Shown here one piece after another: positions 46,531 through 55,204 of a stretch of 64,000 nt of DNA. Each line of letters opens with the position of its first letter. The stretch's first letter is position 1. Source of the stretch: Phycisphaera sp. (GTDB taxonomy: Bacteria; Planctomycetota; Phycisphaerae; Phycisphaerales; Zrk34); contig WGMA01000062.1 of the NCBI GenBank assembly GCA_016125285.1, positions 1-64,000 of the forward strand, read 5' to 3'. Below the pieces are notes generated by a model. That model was not told the DNA's origin and ran no database searches. It saw nothing but the letters and a program-made list of their open reading frames with translations. A program made the position numbers and the translations under genes.

Positions 46531-47957
46531 ACACGCCGCCCGACCAACCCGATCACCCCGAGCTCATCGAACTGCTCACGCGGCTCGTCGACGGCGAGTT
46601 CAGCGACGGCGATGCGCAACGTCTCGAAGGGATCCTGCAAGACCGCCCCGACCTGCGGGCGTACTACATCGAATACATCAACACCTGGGCGATGCTCGAC
46701 GCCGAACTCGCGCCCAAGCCCGTGGCGCTGACGCCGCCAACCGCGATCGAGATGACGGACGAGGCGTCGCCCGCGCACGAATCACACGCTACACCGCGGC
46801 GGACCTTTTCCGTCTGGTCGCGTCGTGTGGCCATCGCCGCCGCCCTGCTCATCGTCGCGTCCATCGGGATCACGCTCCTTGTGCGTCACAGCGCCCGGCA
46901 GGTCGACGCGCCGTCCGTCGACGTTGCCACGCCCAACCGCCCCGCCGCGATGCTCGCCTATGCGGAAGACGCCCGGTGGGCGCCGGACGCCGCACCGGAA
47001 GAGACCGGAGAGTTTCAGAGCAACGATCTCCACCTGCGCTCCGGCTCGGCGCAGATCATGACCGGCAGCGGAGCGGTCGTCACGCTGCAGGGCGAGACCG
47101 ACTACCACGTCACCGACGAGATGCACGGTCGGCTGGATCGCGGACGCGTGACCGTCTACGTCCCGCCGCGAGCGCACGGGTTCACCGTGGACGCCGGGTC
47201 GGCGCGGATCGTCGACCTCGGGACCGAGTTCGCCGTCGAGCTCGATGCGAACGGCGACACGCAGGTGCACGTGATGCGCGGACACGTGGAGGTGCGGACA
47301 CCCAACGCGTCCAGGCCGGTCACGCTGGAAGCTCAGCAGGCGATCCGCGTGGTCGGCGTCGGCAACGGATCAACCACGATTCCCTTTGCGCCGCAGCAGT
47401 ACACCGGCTGGACGAGCAAGGACGAGACGGTCGCAGCGACCGACGGCGCCGTCGAACTGTTGCCCTACTCGCCCAGAACCGGCCGACAAGTCGGCATGGT
47501 GACCGGTAGCCACATCTACCTTGTGCCGGAAGCGGTGGACCCGAAAGCTACGCTGGGCCAGATCGCGGCGCTGCGGGCGCCGGGCGCCTATGCACGATTC
47601 GACAACATGAAGACGCGAGGCTTGGGCAACGCGAGCGGCCTGCGTTCGTACCTGCTGCACTTTCAGCCCGGCGACGGCGCCGACCGGCTCACGCCGGCGA
47701 ACGGATCGGTCACATTCGATCGCCCGATCCTCGCGGTGATTGTCGACGGCGCCTCGCTCGACGCGACGGACGCGGCGATCTCGCAGACGCCGATCGCGGT
47801 ACGAGCCAACTTCCCCGGGCGCGGCCTCGAGTCGCCGCCGGACGGAAACGCCGACCGTGTCACGATCAGCAACGACCGCCGCACGCTCACCGTCTCGCTC
47901 CGCGCAAACGGCATGGACCAGCTGCGCGTGATCCTCGCCGATCAGCCGGAAAACTGA
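46527..47957 (+). CDS. FecR-domain membrane protein, copy 2
   Basis: 476 residues. Start: PDHPELIELLTRLVDGEFSDG, same N-terminal pattern as copy 1; membrane helix near 101-122 (VAIAAALLIVASIGITLLV); FecR domain near 170-275 (LDRGRVTVYVPPRAHGFTVD, RIVDLGTEFAVELDANG); and a C-terminal beta-rich part of about 190 residues with LPYSPRTGRQVGM. Overlaps the sigma gene by 4 bases. It is probably the partner of sigma copy 2. The C-terminal domain differs from copy 1, so the two may sense different things. Confidence 0.82.
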   Translation: MNTPPDQPDHPELIELLTRLVDGEFSDGDAQRLEGILQDRPDLRAYYIEYINTWAMLDAELAPKPVALTPPTAIEMTDEASPAHESHATPRRTFSVWSRRVAIAAALLIVASIGITLLVRHSARQVDAPSVDVATPNRPAAMLAYAEDARWAPDAAPEETGEFQSNDLHLRSGSAQIMTGSGAVVTLQGETDYHVTDEMHGRLDRGRVTVYVPPRAHGFTVDAGSARIVDLGTEFAVELDANGDTQVHVMRGHVEVRTPNASRPVTLEAQQAIRVVGVGNGSTTIPFAPQQYTGWTSKDETVAATDGAVELLPYSPRTGRQVGMVTGSHIYLVPEAVDPKATLGQIAALRAPGAYARFDNMKTRGLGNASGLRSYLLHFQPGDGADRLTPANGSVTFDRPILAVIVDGASLDATDAAISQTPIAVRANFPGRGLESPPDGNADRVTISNDRRTLTVSLRANGMDQLRVILADQPEN

Positions 47958-47979
47958 CTCATCCATCGGGAGCCTCCGC

Positions 47980-48828
47980 ATGCCTCAGCCACGTCACAAC
48001 ACGCGTGCATTCACCATCGTCGAACTGCTCGTCGTGATGTCCATCATCGTGCTGCTGCTGGCGCTGCTGCTTCCCTCCGCCCGGCGGGCACGCTACGTCG
48101 CGAAGTTCGCCACCTGCGCCAGCCAGCAGCGACAGATCGGTGTCGGCGTGATGATCTACACCAACGACTACATGACGCAGTACCCGTACCGCAAGGTCGC
48201 GTTCGGATCCAACCCGCGGCACAGCAAGCTGGCGTTCAACGCCAAGAGCGGCGGCCCCGACGATCGACCGATGCTCCGCAGGTACCTCGACATCAACTTC
48301 ATGGTCTGCCCGTTCAGCCCGCTCGAAGGCGTGCAGAGCCTCGACGACTCCGACCACATCGACATCCACTCCAGCTACGAGATGTACTTCGGCGGTCCGA
48401 TCGTGCGCGGCGACGCCGAGACGTGGAACATGAAGATCTCTGACCACCCGCTCCTGCCCGACCTCGATACGTCCGGCGGCTACTGGCAGAAGCAGCGCTA
48501 CGAGCACAAGATCCTCCTCGCGGACATGGACTGGGCCTACTTCGCCATCCACCAGCAGCAGACGTCGCACCCGGACTTCTACACCGGCCTGCTTCAGTTC
48601 GAGCACCGCGATCACCACCTGGCGTCGCAGGTCACCACGCACCACACGATGACCATGTGGTGGAATCCGGTCTACGAGCGCGGGGCGATCGACCGCAACT
48701 TTCTCTACAAGGACGGCTCCGTGCAGCCGATCTACAACCTCGATATGAACGACGCACGCCTCGTGCGCATCCCCGCCATGAACAACAACTGGACCTCCGC
48801 ACAGTATCACTTCCTGCCGCGAGGCTGA
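47980..48828 (+). CDS. Prepilin-type protein, copy 2
   Basis: 282 residues. Class III signal RA10|F11-T-I-V-E15, helix LLVVMSIIVLLLALLLPS. The residue before the cut is Ala instead of the usual Gly. The C-terminal part has NFLYKDGSVQPIYN, a variant of the DG motif. GGGAG is 8 bases upstream of the ATG. Only one prepilin-like gene is present in this second cassette; a strong terminator follows. Confidence 0.85.
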   Translation: MPQPRHNTRAFTIVELLVVMSIIVLLLALLLPSARRARYVAKFATCASQQRQIGVGVMIYTNDYMTQYPYRKVAFGSNPRHSKLAFNAKSGGPDDRPMLRRYLDINFMVCPFSPLEGVQSLDDSDHIDIHSSYEMYFGGPIVRGDAETWNMKISDHPLLPDLDTSGGYWQKQRYEHKILLADMDWAYFAIHQQQTSHPDFYTGLLQFEHRDHHLASQVTTHHTMTMWWNPVYERGAIDRNFLYKDGSVQPIYNLDMNDARLVRIPAMNNNWTSAQYHFLPRG

Positions 48829-48854
48829 TCACGCCCTTAACTTGAACGTGCCCG

Positions 48855-48894
48855 ACCGGTGGCCGCCTCGTGTTGCGGTCACCGGTTTTTCTTT
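48855..48894 (+). terminator. Terminator of the second sigma-FecR-prepilin cassette
   Basis: ACCGGTGGCCGC (48855-48866) pairs with GCGGTCACCGGT (48875-48886) with one G-T pair, followed by TTTTCTTT. Confidence 0.85.
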
Positions 48895-48924
48895 GACACA
48901 CCGCATATCATTGTTCGGGTTTTG

Positions 48925-48953
48925 TTGCTATCTTGTTTGGCCTCGCGTATAAT
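48925..48953 (+). promoter_or_regulatory. Sigma-70 promoter, product uncertain
   Basis: TTGCTA (48925-48930), 17-bp spacer, perfect TATAAT (48948-48953). The nearest accepted gene, leuC, is 430 bases downstream. Confidence 0.55.
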
Positions 48954-49188
48954 CCATTCCTACTGAATCTGCGAGGGGAGAACCACACATGTTTCGCAGA
49001 TCGTGCTGTCGCGCGCGATGCCCGCGCCGGAACTCTCACCGCGTACCGACCGATCACGCGGCAAGGCATCTCCGCGCCGCCACTACGCTCACGCCTCGCC
49101 AAAAAAGCACCGGGCGCACCCCCTCCCCCCCAACGCGAAGCCGCGCACACCCGCACGCCGCAGCACGCCACCCTCCCCCCCCACTCCC

Positions 49189-49230
49189 AGTTGGAAAGTG
49201 GCAAATGAAAACTGAAAAATGGAAAATGAA
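49189..49230. repeat. Heptamer-period tandem repeat upstream of leuC
   Basis: Six 7-nt units: AGTTGGA, AAGTGGC, AAATGAA, AACTGAA, AAATGGA, AAATGAA. Same period as the elements at 8121 and 28857, but with no inverted partner. Confidence 0.75.
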
Positions 49231-49381
49231 CACCCCCTCCCCCCCTGCAGCATCAAAGGCAGGCAAGCGGCGGCGCACCACAACCGGCATGTTGCTGCTA
49301 CAATGCGACGTTTCCACGGTCGGCGATGCGTGCCGACCGCAGCATGGCCCATTGAACGTTTGAGAATCGAAGGAGTTACGC

Positions 49382-50797
49382 ATGGCCCGGCCCATGACCA
49401 TCACCGAAAAGATCCTCGCCAAGCACGCCGGCAAGGCCGACGTCAAGCCCGGCGACAACGTCTGGATCGATGTCGACGTCCTGATGACCCACGACGTGTG
49501 CGGCCCCGGCACGATCGGCATCTTCAAACGCGAGTTCGGCGAGGACGCCAAGGTCTGGGACCCGGATCGCGTCGTGATCATCCCCGATCACTACATCTTT
49601 ACGGCCGACGACAAGTGCCACCGCAACATCCAGATCCTGCGTGACTTTGTCACCAGGCAGGGCATCCGCTATTACTACGACCCCGATTTCGTCAACGCGA
49701 ACGAGGGCTCGGGCATGCCCAGCCCCTACCGCGACCCGACGAAGACCAACTACAAGGGCGTCTGTCATAAGGCGCTGCCCGAGGAAGGCCACTTGCGCCC
49801 CGGCGAGGTCCTGCTCGGCACCGACAGCCACACCTGCACCGCCGGCGCGTTCGGCCAGTTCGCCACCGGCGTGGGCAACACCGACGCCGCGTTCACGCTC
49901 GGCACCGGCAAGACGTGGGTGAAGGTCCCGCCGACGATGAAGTTCGTGTTCCACGGCGAGATCCCGCCGTACCTCACCGCCAAGGACCTGATCCTCGCGG
50001 TGATCGGCCAGATCAGCGTGTCCGGCGCGACGTACAAGTCGATGTACTTCACCGGCGAGGGCATCGCGTCGCTGACCCTTGAAGACCGCATGACGCTGAC
50101 CAATATGGCGATCGAGGCCGGCGGCAAGAACGGCGTGTGCGACGTCGACGACAAGACGCTCAACTACGTCAAGGCTCGCTCGACGCGGCCCGAGTGGGAG
50201 GTGTTCACCGACGATGCCGGCGCGGCGTACGACTACGAGTTCGAATGGGACCTGGGCGTGATGGAGCCGATGGTCGCCAAGCCGCACAGCCCCGACAACA
50301 AGGCCACCGCACGCGCGTGCGAAGACACGAAGCTCGACCGCGCGTACGTCGGGTCGTGCACAGGCGGCAAGATCACCGACATGATCATGGTCGCCGCGCT
50401 GCTCGACGGACAGCAGGTCAAGATCCCGACGTTCGTTGTGCCCGGCTCGACCGAGGTGCACGCCGACATGCTGCGGATGAACATCCGTGGCGAAGACAAG
50501 AAGCTCGGCGAGAAGAGCATCTACGAGACGCTCGAAGCCGCGGGCTGCAACATCGGCCCGTCGAGCTGCGCCGCGTGTCTCGGCGGACCGAAGGACACTT
50601 TCGGCCGACTCAACGAGGCGATCAACTGCATCTCCACGACGAACCGCAACTTCCCCGGGCGCATGGGCGACAAGAACGCCGGCGTGTTCCTCGCGTCGCC
50701 GCTGACGGTCGCCGCGTCCGCGCTGACCGGTCACGTGACCGACCCCCGCGAGTTCGTCAGCGAGCCGATCGTCACGGGCTCGGCGGGACTGGTCTAA
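49382..50797 (+). CDS. leuC: 3-isopropylmalate dehydratase large subunit (aconitase family)
   Basis: 471 residues. An aconitase-family enzyme that isomerises isopropylmalate in leucine synthesis. TDSHTCTAGAFGQFATGVGNTD, GSCTGGKITD (one cluster cysteine) and SSCAACLGG (the CxxC pair) bind the 4Fe-4S cluster. Homoaconitase and 2-methylmalate dehydratase subunits look alike, so the exact substrate is inferred. No leuD follows; the small subunit must be encoded elsewhere. Confidence 0.85.
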   Translation: MARPMTITEKILAKHAGKADVKPGDNVWIDVDVLMTHDVCGPGTIGIFKREFGEDAKVWDPDRVVIIPDHYIFTADDKCHRNIQILRDFVTRQGIRYYYDPDFVNANEGSGMPSPYRDPTKTNYKGVCHKALPEEGHLRPGEVLLGTDSHTCTAGAFGQFATGVGNTDAAFTLGTGKTWVKVPPTMKFVFHGEIPPYLTAKDLILAVIGQISVSGATYKSMYFTGEGIASLTLEDRMTLTNMAIEAGGKNGVCDVDDKTLNYVKARSTRPEWEVFTDDAGAAYDYEFEWDLGVMEPMVAKPHSPDNKATARACEDTKLDRAYVGSCTGGKITDMIMVAALLDGQQVKIPTFVVPGSTEVHADMLRMNIRGEDKKLGEKSIYETLEAAGCNIGPSSCAACLGGPKDTFGRLNEAINCISTTNRNFPGRMGDKNAGVFLASPLTVAASALTGHVTDPREFVSEPIVTGSAGLV

Positions 50798-50799
50798 CA

Positions 50800-51141
50800 G
50801 TGTCCCTCAACGGCAAACAACGCGGCCAACTCAAGTCCATCGCGCAGACGATGGGCGACTCGCTGCACCTCGGACACGACGGCATGACCGACGCGTTCAA
50901 CGCCCGGCTCAACCGCATGCTCGACGAGCGCGAGCTCGTGAAGCTGCGTTTCGTCGAGGTCACCGGGGCGATGCGCAAGGAACTGGCGACGATGGTCTGC
51001 GCGGTGTCCGGCGCCGAGTGCATCCAGATCGTCGGCCGCACCATGCTGCTGTACCGCGCCAATCCGTCGCTCGACGCCGAGAAGCGGGCGCTGCCGATGG
51101 CGGTGGTCACGGATGAGTCCGCCGACGAGCCGAGCGTCTGA
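50800..51141 (+). CDS. YhbY/CRS1-type RNA-binding protein
   Basis: 113 residues from the GTG at 50800, 2 bp after the leuC stop. CRM-fold: LKSIAQTMGDSLHLGHDGMT at the N-terminus and ECIQIVGRTMLLYRAN at the end. The canonical GxxG loop (usually GKNG/GQNG) is here GHDG. YhbY binds pre-50S ribosomes. Cotranscription with leuC is likely because of the spacing. Confidence 0.85.
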   Translation: MSLNGKQRGQLKSIAQTMGDSLHLGHDGMTDAFNARLNRMLDERELVKLRFVEVTGAMRKELATMVCAVSGAECIQIVGRTMLLYRANPSLDAEKRALPMAVVTDESADEPSV

Positions 51142-51163
51142 GTACGGCCGGTATAATCCGCCG

Positions 51164-52729
51164 ATGCGCCATGCCGCCGACGAACCCCGCGCCATGCTGA
51201 AAACGATCCACAAACGACTGATCGGCCTGTGCGTCGTGACCGCGCTGGTCGTGATCATCGGCCGCGCGACCGGGCCGTCGGACATCACCGATCACGACCA
51301 GCCGCGCACCGTGGCGTATACCGCGGACATGGTGATCAATCATCGTTACGCGTTGCCCGCCGACGTGCGGATGCTGCCGGCGACCAAGCCGCCAATGTAC
51401 AACTGGATCGCCGCGCCGCTGGTGAGCCTCGGCGTGTGGGATGAGTGGGCGCTGAAACTACCATCGATGCTCTCGGCGATCGTCACGACCGTGCTGACCG
51501 TTCTCATCGCCATGCACCTGGCGCGGCGCGCCCGCGGTGCAGCGGGGGACGATGACGAACTGACCCGCGCGGGCGTCGATCCGCTGACGTTCGGACTGGT
51601 GGCCGGGGCGATCTATCTCGCGTCATACCCCGCGATCAAGCTCGCGTACCTCGCGCGGCCCGACCCGGTGCTCGTGATGTTTCTCGTCGCCGGCTGGCTG
51701 TGCTCGACGCTGCTGCTCGACCGGCTGTCGCGCCGCGCCCAGGACGATCCCAGTGGTCTTTCGTCGTGGAACGGAGCGGCGGTGATGCTCCAACTCGGCT
51801 TGTGGCTGAGCGTCGCGGGCGCCGCGCTGAGCAAGGGCCCGCCCGCCGCGATGCTGCTGATCTATGTCGTGCTCGCCCCGGGCATCGTCTACGGACGATG
51901 GTCCCTGTCGCTGCGAAGCGGCTGGTGGTGGGGACTGCCGCTCTCGCTGGGCCTGACGGGTCTGTGGCTCTGGTTCGCGTACAACGCCGACCCGCAGCAC
52001 GTGACCGAGAAGCTCATCGGTCACGAGATGGTCGACCGTGTTGGTGGATACGAAGGCTCAAACTGGCGGTGGCTGACGACGCTGTGGGAACTGCCCGCGT
52101 GGTTCCTGCAGCGGAATCTGCCGTGGTCGATCTTTATGGTGCTCGCGATGATTCACGTGTCGCCGCGGCGATGGTTCCGCGGTGCATTCGGGCCCGCGAC
52201 GATATGGATCTTCATCGTCATCGGCTTCTTCTCGCTCAGCGTATTCAAGCGTGACGACTATCCGACGCCGGCCTATGCGGCGGCGGCCGCTCTGGCTGCA
52301 TACTGGCTGCTGGGTGTCGCGGCGAAGTATCGACTGACGCCCCACCGCGTAGCGATTGCCGCGTTGCTCGTCGCGTCGCTGTTCATCGTCCATCAGCACG
52401 TCACCGAAGCCGCGGCGATCCACCTGCGCGGCGTCCGTCTGCACGCGTTCGCCGATAAGGTTCGGCCGATCATCGGCAACGACGAGGTGATCTTCATCGA
52501 TCAGGGCCGCAACGCGTTTCCCGTGCTGCTGGCGCGTCATCCGCGCGGCCACACATCGCTCGATGAGTGCCCCACCGCGAAGTGGCTTGTCCAGCCGCTG
52601 CCCGACGATACCGATCCCGACGCCTACGCCGCCGCGCATTCCAACGTCGTGCTCGTCTCCGACACGCTGTTCGAGGTCAACTACGACAAGCCCGGCCGAT
52701 ACGCGCTCTGTCGCGTGGAGCAGAAGTAA
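51164..52729 (+). CDS. GT39/ArnT-like membrane glycosyltransferase
   Basis: 521 residues with about 10-12 hydrophobic segments. The N-terminal loop holds DHDQPRTVAYTADM (Asp pair after helix 1) and later KPPMYNWIAAPL, the pattern of lipid-linked-sugar transferases (GT39/GT83). YLARPDPVLVM and ALSKGPPAAMLL are further typical loops. The C-terminal part (about 400-521) is probably outside. Perfect TATAAT (51152-51157) lies 6 bases before the ATG, with no ribosome site, so it may be leaderless. Acceptor unknown. Confidence 0.8.
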   Translation: MRHAADEPRAMLKTIHKRLIGLCVVTALVVIIGRATGPSDITDHDQPRTVAYTADMVINHRYALPADVRMLPATKPPMYNWIAAPLVSLGVWDEWALKLPSMLSAIVTTVLTVLIAMHLARRARGAAGDDDELTRAGVDPLTFGLVAGAIYLASYPAIKLAYLARPDPVLVMFLVAGWLCSTLLLDRLSRRAQDDPSGLSSWNGAAVMLQLGLWLSVAGAALSKGPPAAMLLIYVVLAPGIVYGRWSLSLRSGWWWGLPLSLGLTGLWLWFAYNADPQHVTEKLIGHEMVDRVGGYEGSNWRWLTTLWELPAWFLQRNLPWSIFMVLAMIHVSPRRWFRGAFGPATIWIFIVIGFFSLSVFKRDDYPTPAYAAAAALAAYWLLGVAAKYRLTPHRVAIAALLVASLFIVHQHVTEAAAIHLRGVRLHAFADKVRPIIGNDEVIFIDQGRNAFPVLLARHPRGHTSLDECPTAKWLVQPLPDDTDPDAYAAAHSNVVLVSDTLFEVNYDKPGRYALCRVEQK

Positions 52730-52755
52730 CCGTTGCGGCTTGCGGTCGCGCGTGA

Positions 52756-54183
52756 TTAAAGGTCCGGGTACGCCTTCTTGAGGTCGAGATTGTCGCCGGT
52801 CTGCTGCTGAAGCTTGAGCAACTCGGCGAACAGTTCGCGGATGGTCGACGCGAACTTCGGATCTTTGGCGAGGTCGTTCATCTCGTACGGATCGTCCTTG
52901 AGGTTGTACAGGCGGGCGACCGGTCCGTTGGGGTAGAGGATGAGCTTGTAGTCGCCGAGCGTGACCATGCGCTGCGCGTCGAGGTACGCGCCGTAGATCG
53001 CGTCGTACTGCGTCTTGCGCTGGCCCTTGATCACGGGCAGCACGCTGTTGAACTGGACCCAGTCGGGCTTGTCGACGCCGGCGATCTCGAGCGTCGTGGC
53101 CATCGCGTCCTGCAGGTAGATACGCGTGTCGAACCTCTTGCCCGCGGGGACGCCGGGCCCGACGATCGTGAACGGCACGCGGACCGAATCGTCGTACATG
53201 TTCTGCTTGCCGAGCAGGCCGTGGTGACCGACAGCGAGGCCGTGGTCGGCGGTGAAGATGATCCACGTGTTGTCGGCCTTGCCGGACTTCTCGAGCGCGT
53301 CGAGGATGCGGCCGATCTGGTTGTCCATGTGGCTGATCAGCGCGAAGTACTCGTGACGGTGGACCTGGATCTCACGCTCGGTGCGCGGGAACGGCGCGAG
53401 CTTCTCGTCACGCAGGCCGTGGCCGGTCTTGGCGACCTCGCAGTACGGGTACTCCGGCAGGAAGTTGACGGGGACCTTGATCTTGTCGACGGGGTACATG
53501 TCGAGGTACGAGCCGGGCGACTGCCGCGGGTCGTGCGCGGCGTTGAAGGCGATGTACATGAAGAACGGTTTGTCGGCCTTCTTGGCGTTGTCGAGGAAGT
53601 CGAGTGTCTCGTCGCCGACCACCTCCGACCAGTGCTTGCCGCCTTCCCAGTAGCCGCCGAACTTCGGGTCGGACGGGTCCCACGGGTCGGTGCCGTCGGC
53701 GAGCGGGCGGTTGTAGCCGGTGGGCGTCTGCTTGGGCATGCCGCCGCGGACGTGACCGGTGTGGTCGAACGCTTTGTCGGCGGCGGTGCTCACGTGCCAC
53801 TTGCCGGTCATGTAGGTGTCGTAACCGGCCTTCTTCATCTGCTCGGACCAGAGCTGGCCGCTCTGCCGCTCGGCGTCGGGCTTGAGCTTGTGGGCGTGCC
53901 AGAGGAAGCGACCGGTGTTGAGCATCGTGCGGCTCGACACGCAGACCGCGCCGGTCCACGCGCCCATGTTGTAGGCGTGGGTGAACGTCGTGCCGCGCTG
54001 CACGAGCTTGTCGATGTTGGGCGTCTTGACGTCTTCCATCCCGTACGCGCCGACCGTTTCGTAGCACAGGTCGTCCGCGAAGATGAACAGGATGTTGGGC
54101 TTGTCGGCGGCGACCGCGGGACGAGCCACAGCGGCGCAGAACAACGTCATGACACAGAGTGTGATCCAGGCGAAACGCGACAT
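52756..54183 (-). CDS. Secreted S1-type sulfatase
   Basis: 475 residues from the ATG at 54183, 5 bases after GGAGG (a GTG at 54189 would be in frame). Signal peptide to about residue 26 (PAVAA). NILFIFADDLCYET gives the metal-binding Asp pair; the nucleophile is Cys81 in C-V-S-S-R85, the C-x-S-x-R formylglycine site, followed by MLNTGRF. WIIFTADHGLAVGHHGLLGKQ carries the second metal site. It cleaves sulfate esters once Cys81 is converted to formylglycine. The substrate is inferred to be a polysaccharide, given the GH88-like neighbour. Confidence 0.92.
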   Translation of the reverse strand: MSRFAWITLCVMTLFCAAVARPAVAADKPNILFIFADDLCYETVGAYGMEDVKTPNIDKLVQRGTTFTHAYNMGAWTGAVCVSSRTMLNTGRFLWHAHKLKPDAERQSGQLWSEQMKKAGYDTYMTGKWHVSTAADKAFDHTGHVRGGMPKQTPTGYNRPLADGTDPWDPSDPKFGGYWEGGKHWSEVVGDETLDFLDNAKKADKPFFMYIAFNAAHDPRQSPGSYLDMYPVDKIKVPVNFLPEYPYCEVAKTGHGLRDEKLAPFPRTEREIQVHRHEYFALISHMDNQIGRILDALEKSGKADNTWIIFTADHGLAVGHHGLLGKQNMYDDSVRVPFTIVGPGVPAGKRFDTRIYLQDAMATTLEIAGVDKPDWVQFNSVLPVIKGQRKTQYDAIYGAYLDAQRMVTLGDYKLILYPNGPVARLYNLKDDPYEMNDLAKDPKFASTIRELFAELLKLQQQTGDNLDLKKAYPDL

Positions 54184-54359
54184 GAACACCTCCAGCGGTG
54201 CGGGGGTTGGGTAGACGTGCCCGAATTCGCCGCATGGTAGCAGCGCATCCTACGCCCGACCATTGCGTGGCTATCGGAAATTTCACCGTCGCAACATCAT
54301 CGCCACACATTTCCAAGCCACACTCCCGCCGCCTGCACACCCACCCAAAGGAAACACTC

Positions 54360-55082
54360 ATGATCTCCCGAAAAGCACTCGTGTTCGCTGTGACGCTGCT
54401 CAGCTCCGCCACCCTGTTTGCCGCGGTCGTCGCCACGGAACTCGCCACCTCGCCCGACGCGATCCTCGCGACGGGTCCGGCCGCCTGTGCCCAGGGCCTC
54501 AAGCAGGTCGACGCCGTGACGATCAGCGCCGGCCACAACCTCAACACCGAGATCCCCGCCGAGAACGAAGACGGCACCGTGAACGTCGTCGTCGAGATCC
54601 CTGCGGGCACGCTCGCGAAGTGGGAGGTCAACAAGGAAGGCGTGCTCGAGTGGGAGGTCAAGAAGGACAAGCTGCGCATCGTGCAGTATCTGCCGTACCC
54701 CGGCAACTACGGCATGGTGCCCAGCACCGTGTTGCCGAAGGAACTCGGCGGCGACGGCGACCCGCTCGACGTGCTGATCCTCGGCCCGACGCTGCCGCGC
54801 GGCACGGTCGCCCGCGTCCGCTTGATCGGCGTGATGAAGTACCTCGACCGCGGCGAGCAGGACGACAAGATCCTCGCCGTGATGGAGAACACGCCGCTGG
54901 GCAAGGTCACTTCGATGGAGGAGCTCGACGAGAAGTTCAAGGGCGTCAGCCTGATCGCGCACACGTGGTTCGACAACTACAAGGGACCCGGCAAGATGGA
55001 GTTCAGGGGCTGGGGCAGCGCGTCCGACGCCCGTGACACGCTGACCGCCGCGAAGAAGGCGTTCGAGTCCGGCGCGAAGTAG
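54360..55082 (+). CDS. Exported family I inorganic pyrophosphatase
   Basis: 240 residues. A signal peptide (MISRKALVFAVTLLSSATLF, cut somewhere near residues 22-48) precedes a full family I PPase: VEIPAGTLAKWEV, YPGNYGMVPS, the metal-binding GGDGDPLDVLIL near 128-139 and VIGVMKYLD-like GVMKYLDRGEQDDKI. The usual enzyme is cytoplasmic, about 170-180 residues. AAGGAA precedes the ATG by 7 bases. Divergent from the sulfatase gene over 176 bp. Confidence 0.87.
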   Translation: MISRKALVFAVTLLSSATLFAAVVATELATSPDAILATGPAACAQGLKQVDAVTISAGHNLNTEIPAENEDGTVNVVVEIPAGTLAKWEVNKEGVLEWEVKKDKLRIVQYLPYPGNYGMVPSTVLPKELGGDGDPLDVLILGPTLPRGTVARVRLIGVMKYLDRGEQDDKILAVMENTPLGKVTSMEELDEKFKGVSLIAHTWFDNYKGPGKMEFRGWGSASDARDTLTAAKKAFESGAK

Positions 55083-55204
55083 TCACGCAGGGAAGGCGCA
55101 TCGCAGAGGGGAATCACGACGGCCGTCGGCGCAGGTCGGCGGCTGTTTCTGTGCGCCTGCCGCGTTTGAAGAGCTGGTAGAATCATCCGCGGAGGCACAC
55201 GCTA

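Larger units (their letters stand above)
48829..49381 (+). other. 553-bp region before leuC: terminator, promoter, C-rich tracts, heptamer repeat
   Basis: Contents in order: terminator 48855-48894; promoter 48925-48953; GAGGGGAG and an ATG at 48989 opening a 124-codon frame of very low-quality, Arg/Pro-rich sequence that I do not accept as a gene; several poly-C tracts (about 49124-49136, 49171-49183 and 49231-49247); heptamer repeat 49189-49230; and TACAAT at 49299-49304, a nearer -10 candidate for leuC. It could be a regulatory leader of leuC or carry a small RNA. Confidence 0.5.

Noticed and set aside
48989-49363. 124-codon frame with a ribosome site and promoter upstream
   Set aside because: Arg/Pro/His-rich sequence crossing poly-C tracts and the heptamer repeat; no domain. 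Kept only as part of an unexplained region.
52030-52060. A third GGYEG motif in the GT39-like protein
   Set aside because: Internal, in a loop of a membrane enzyme and not at a C-terminus; most likely chance.
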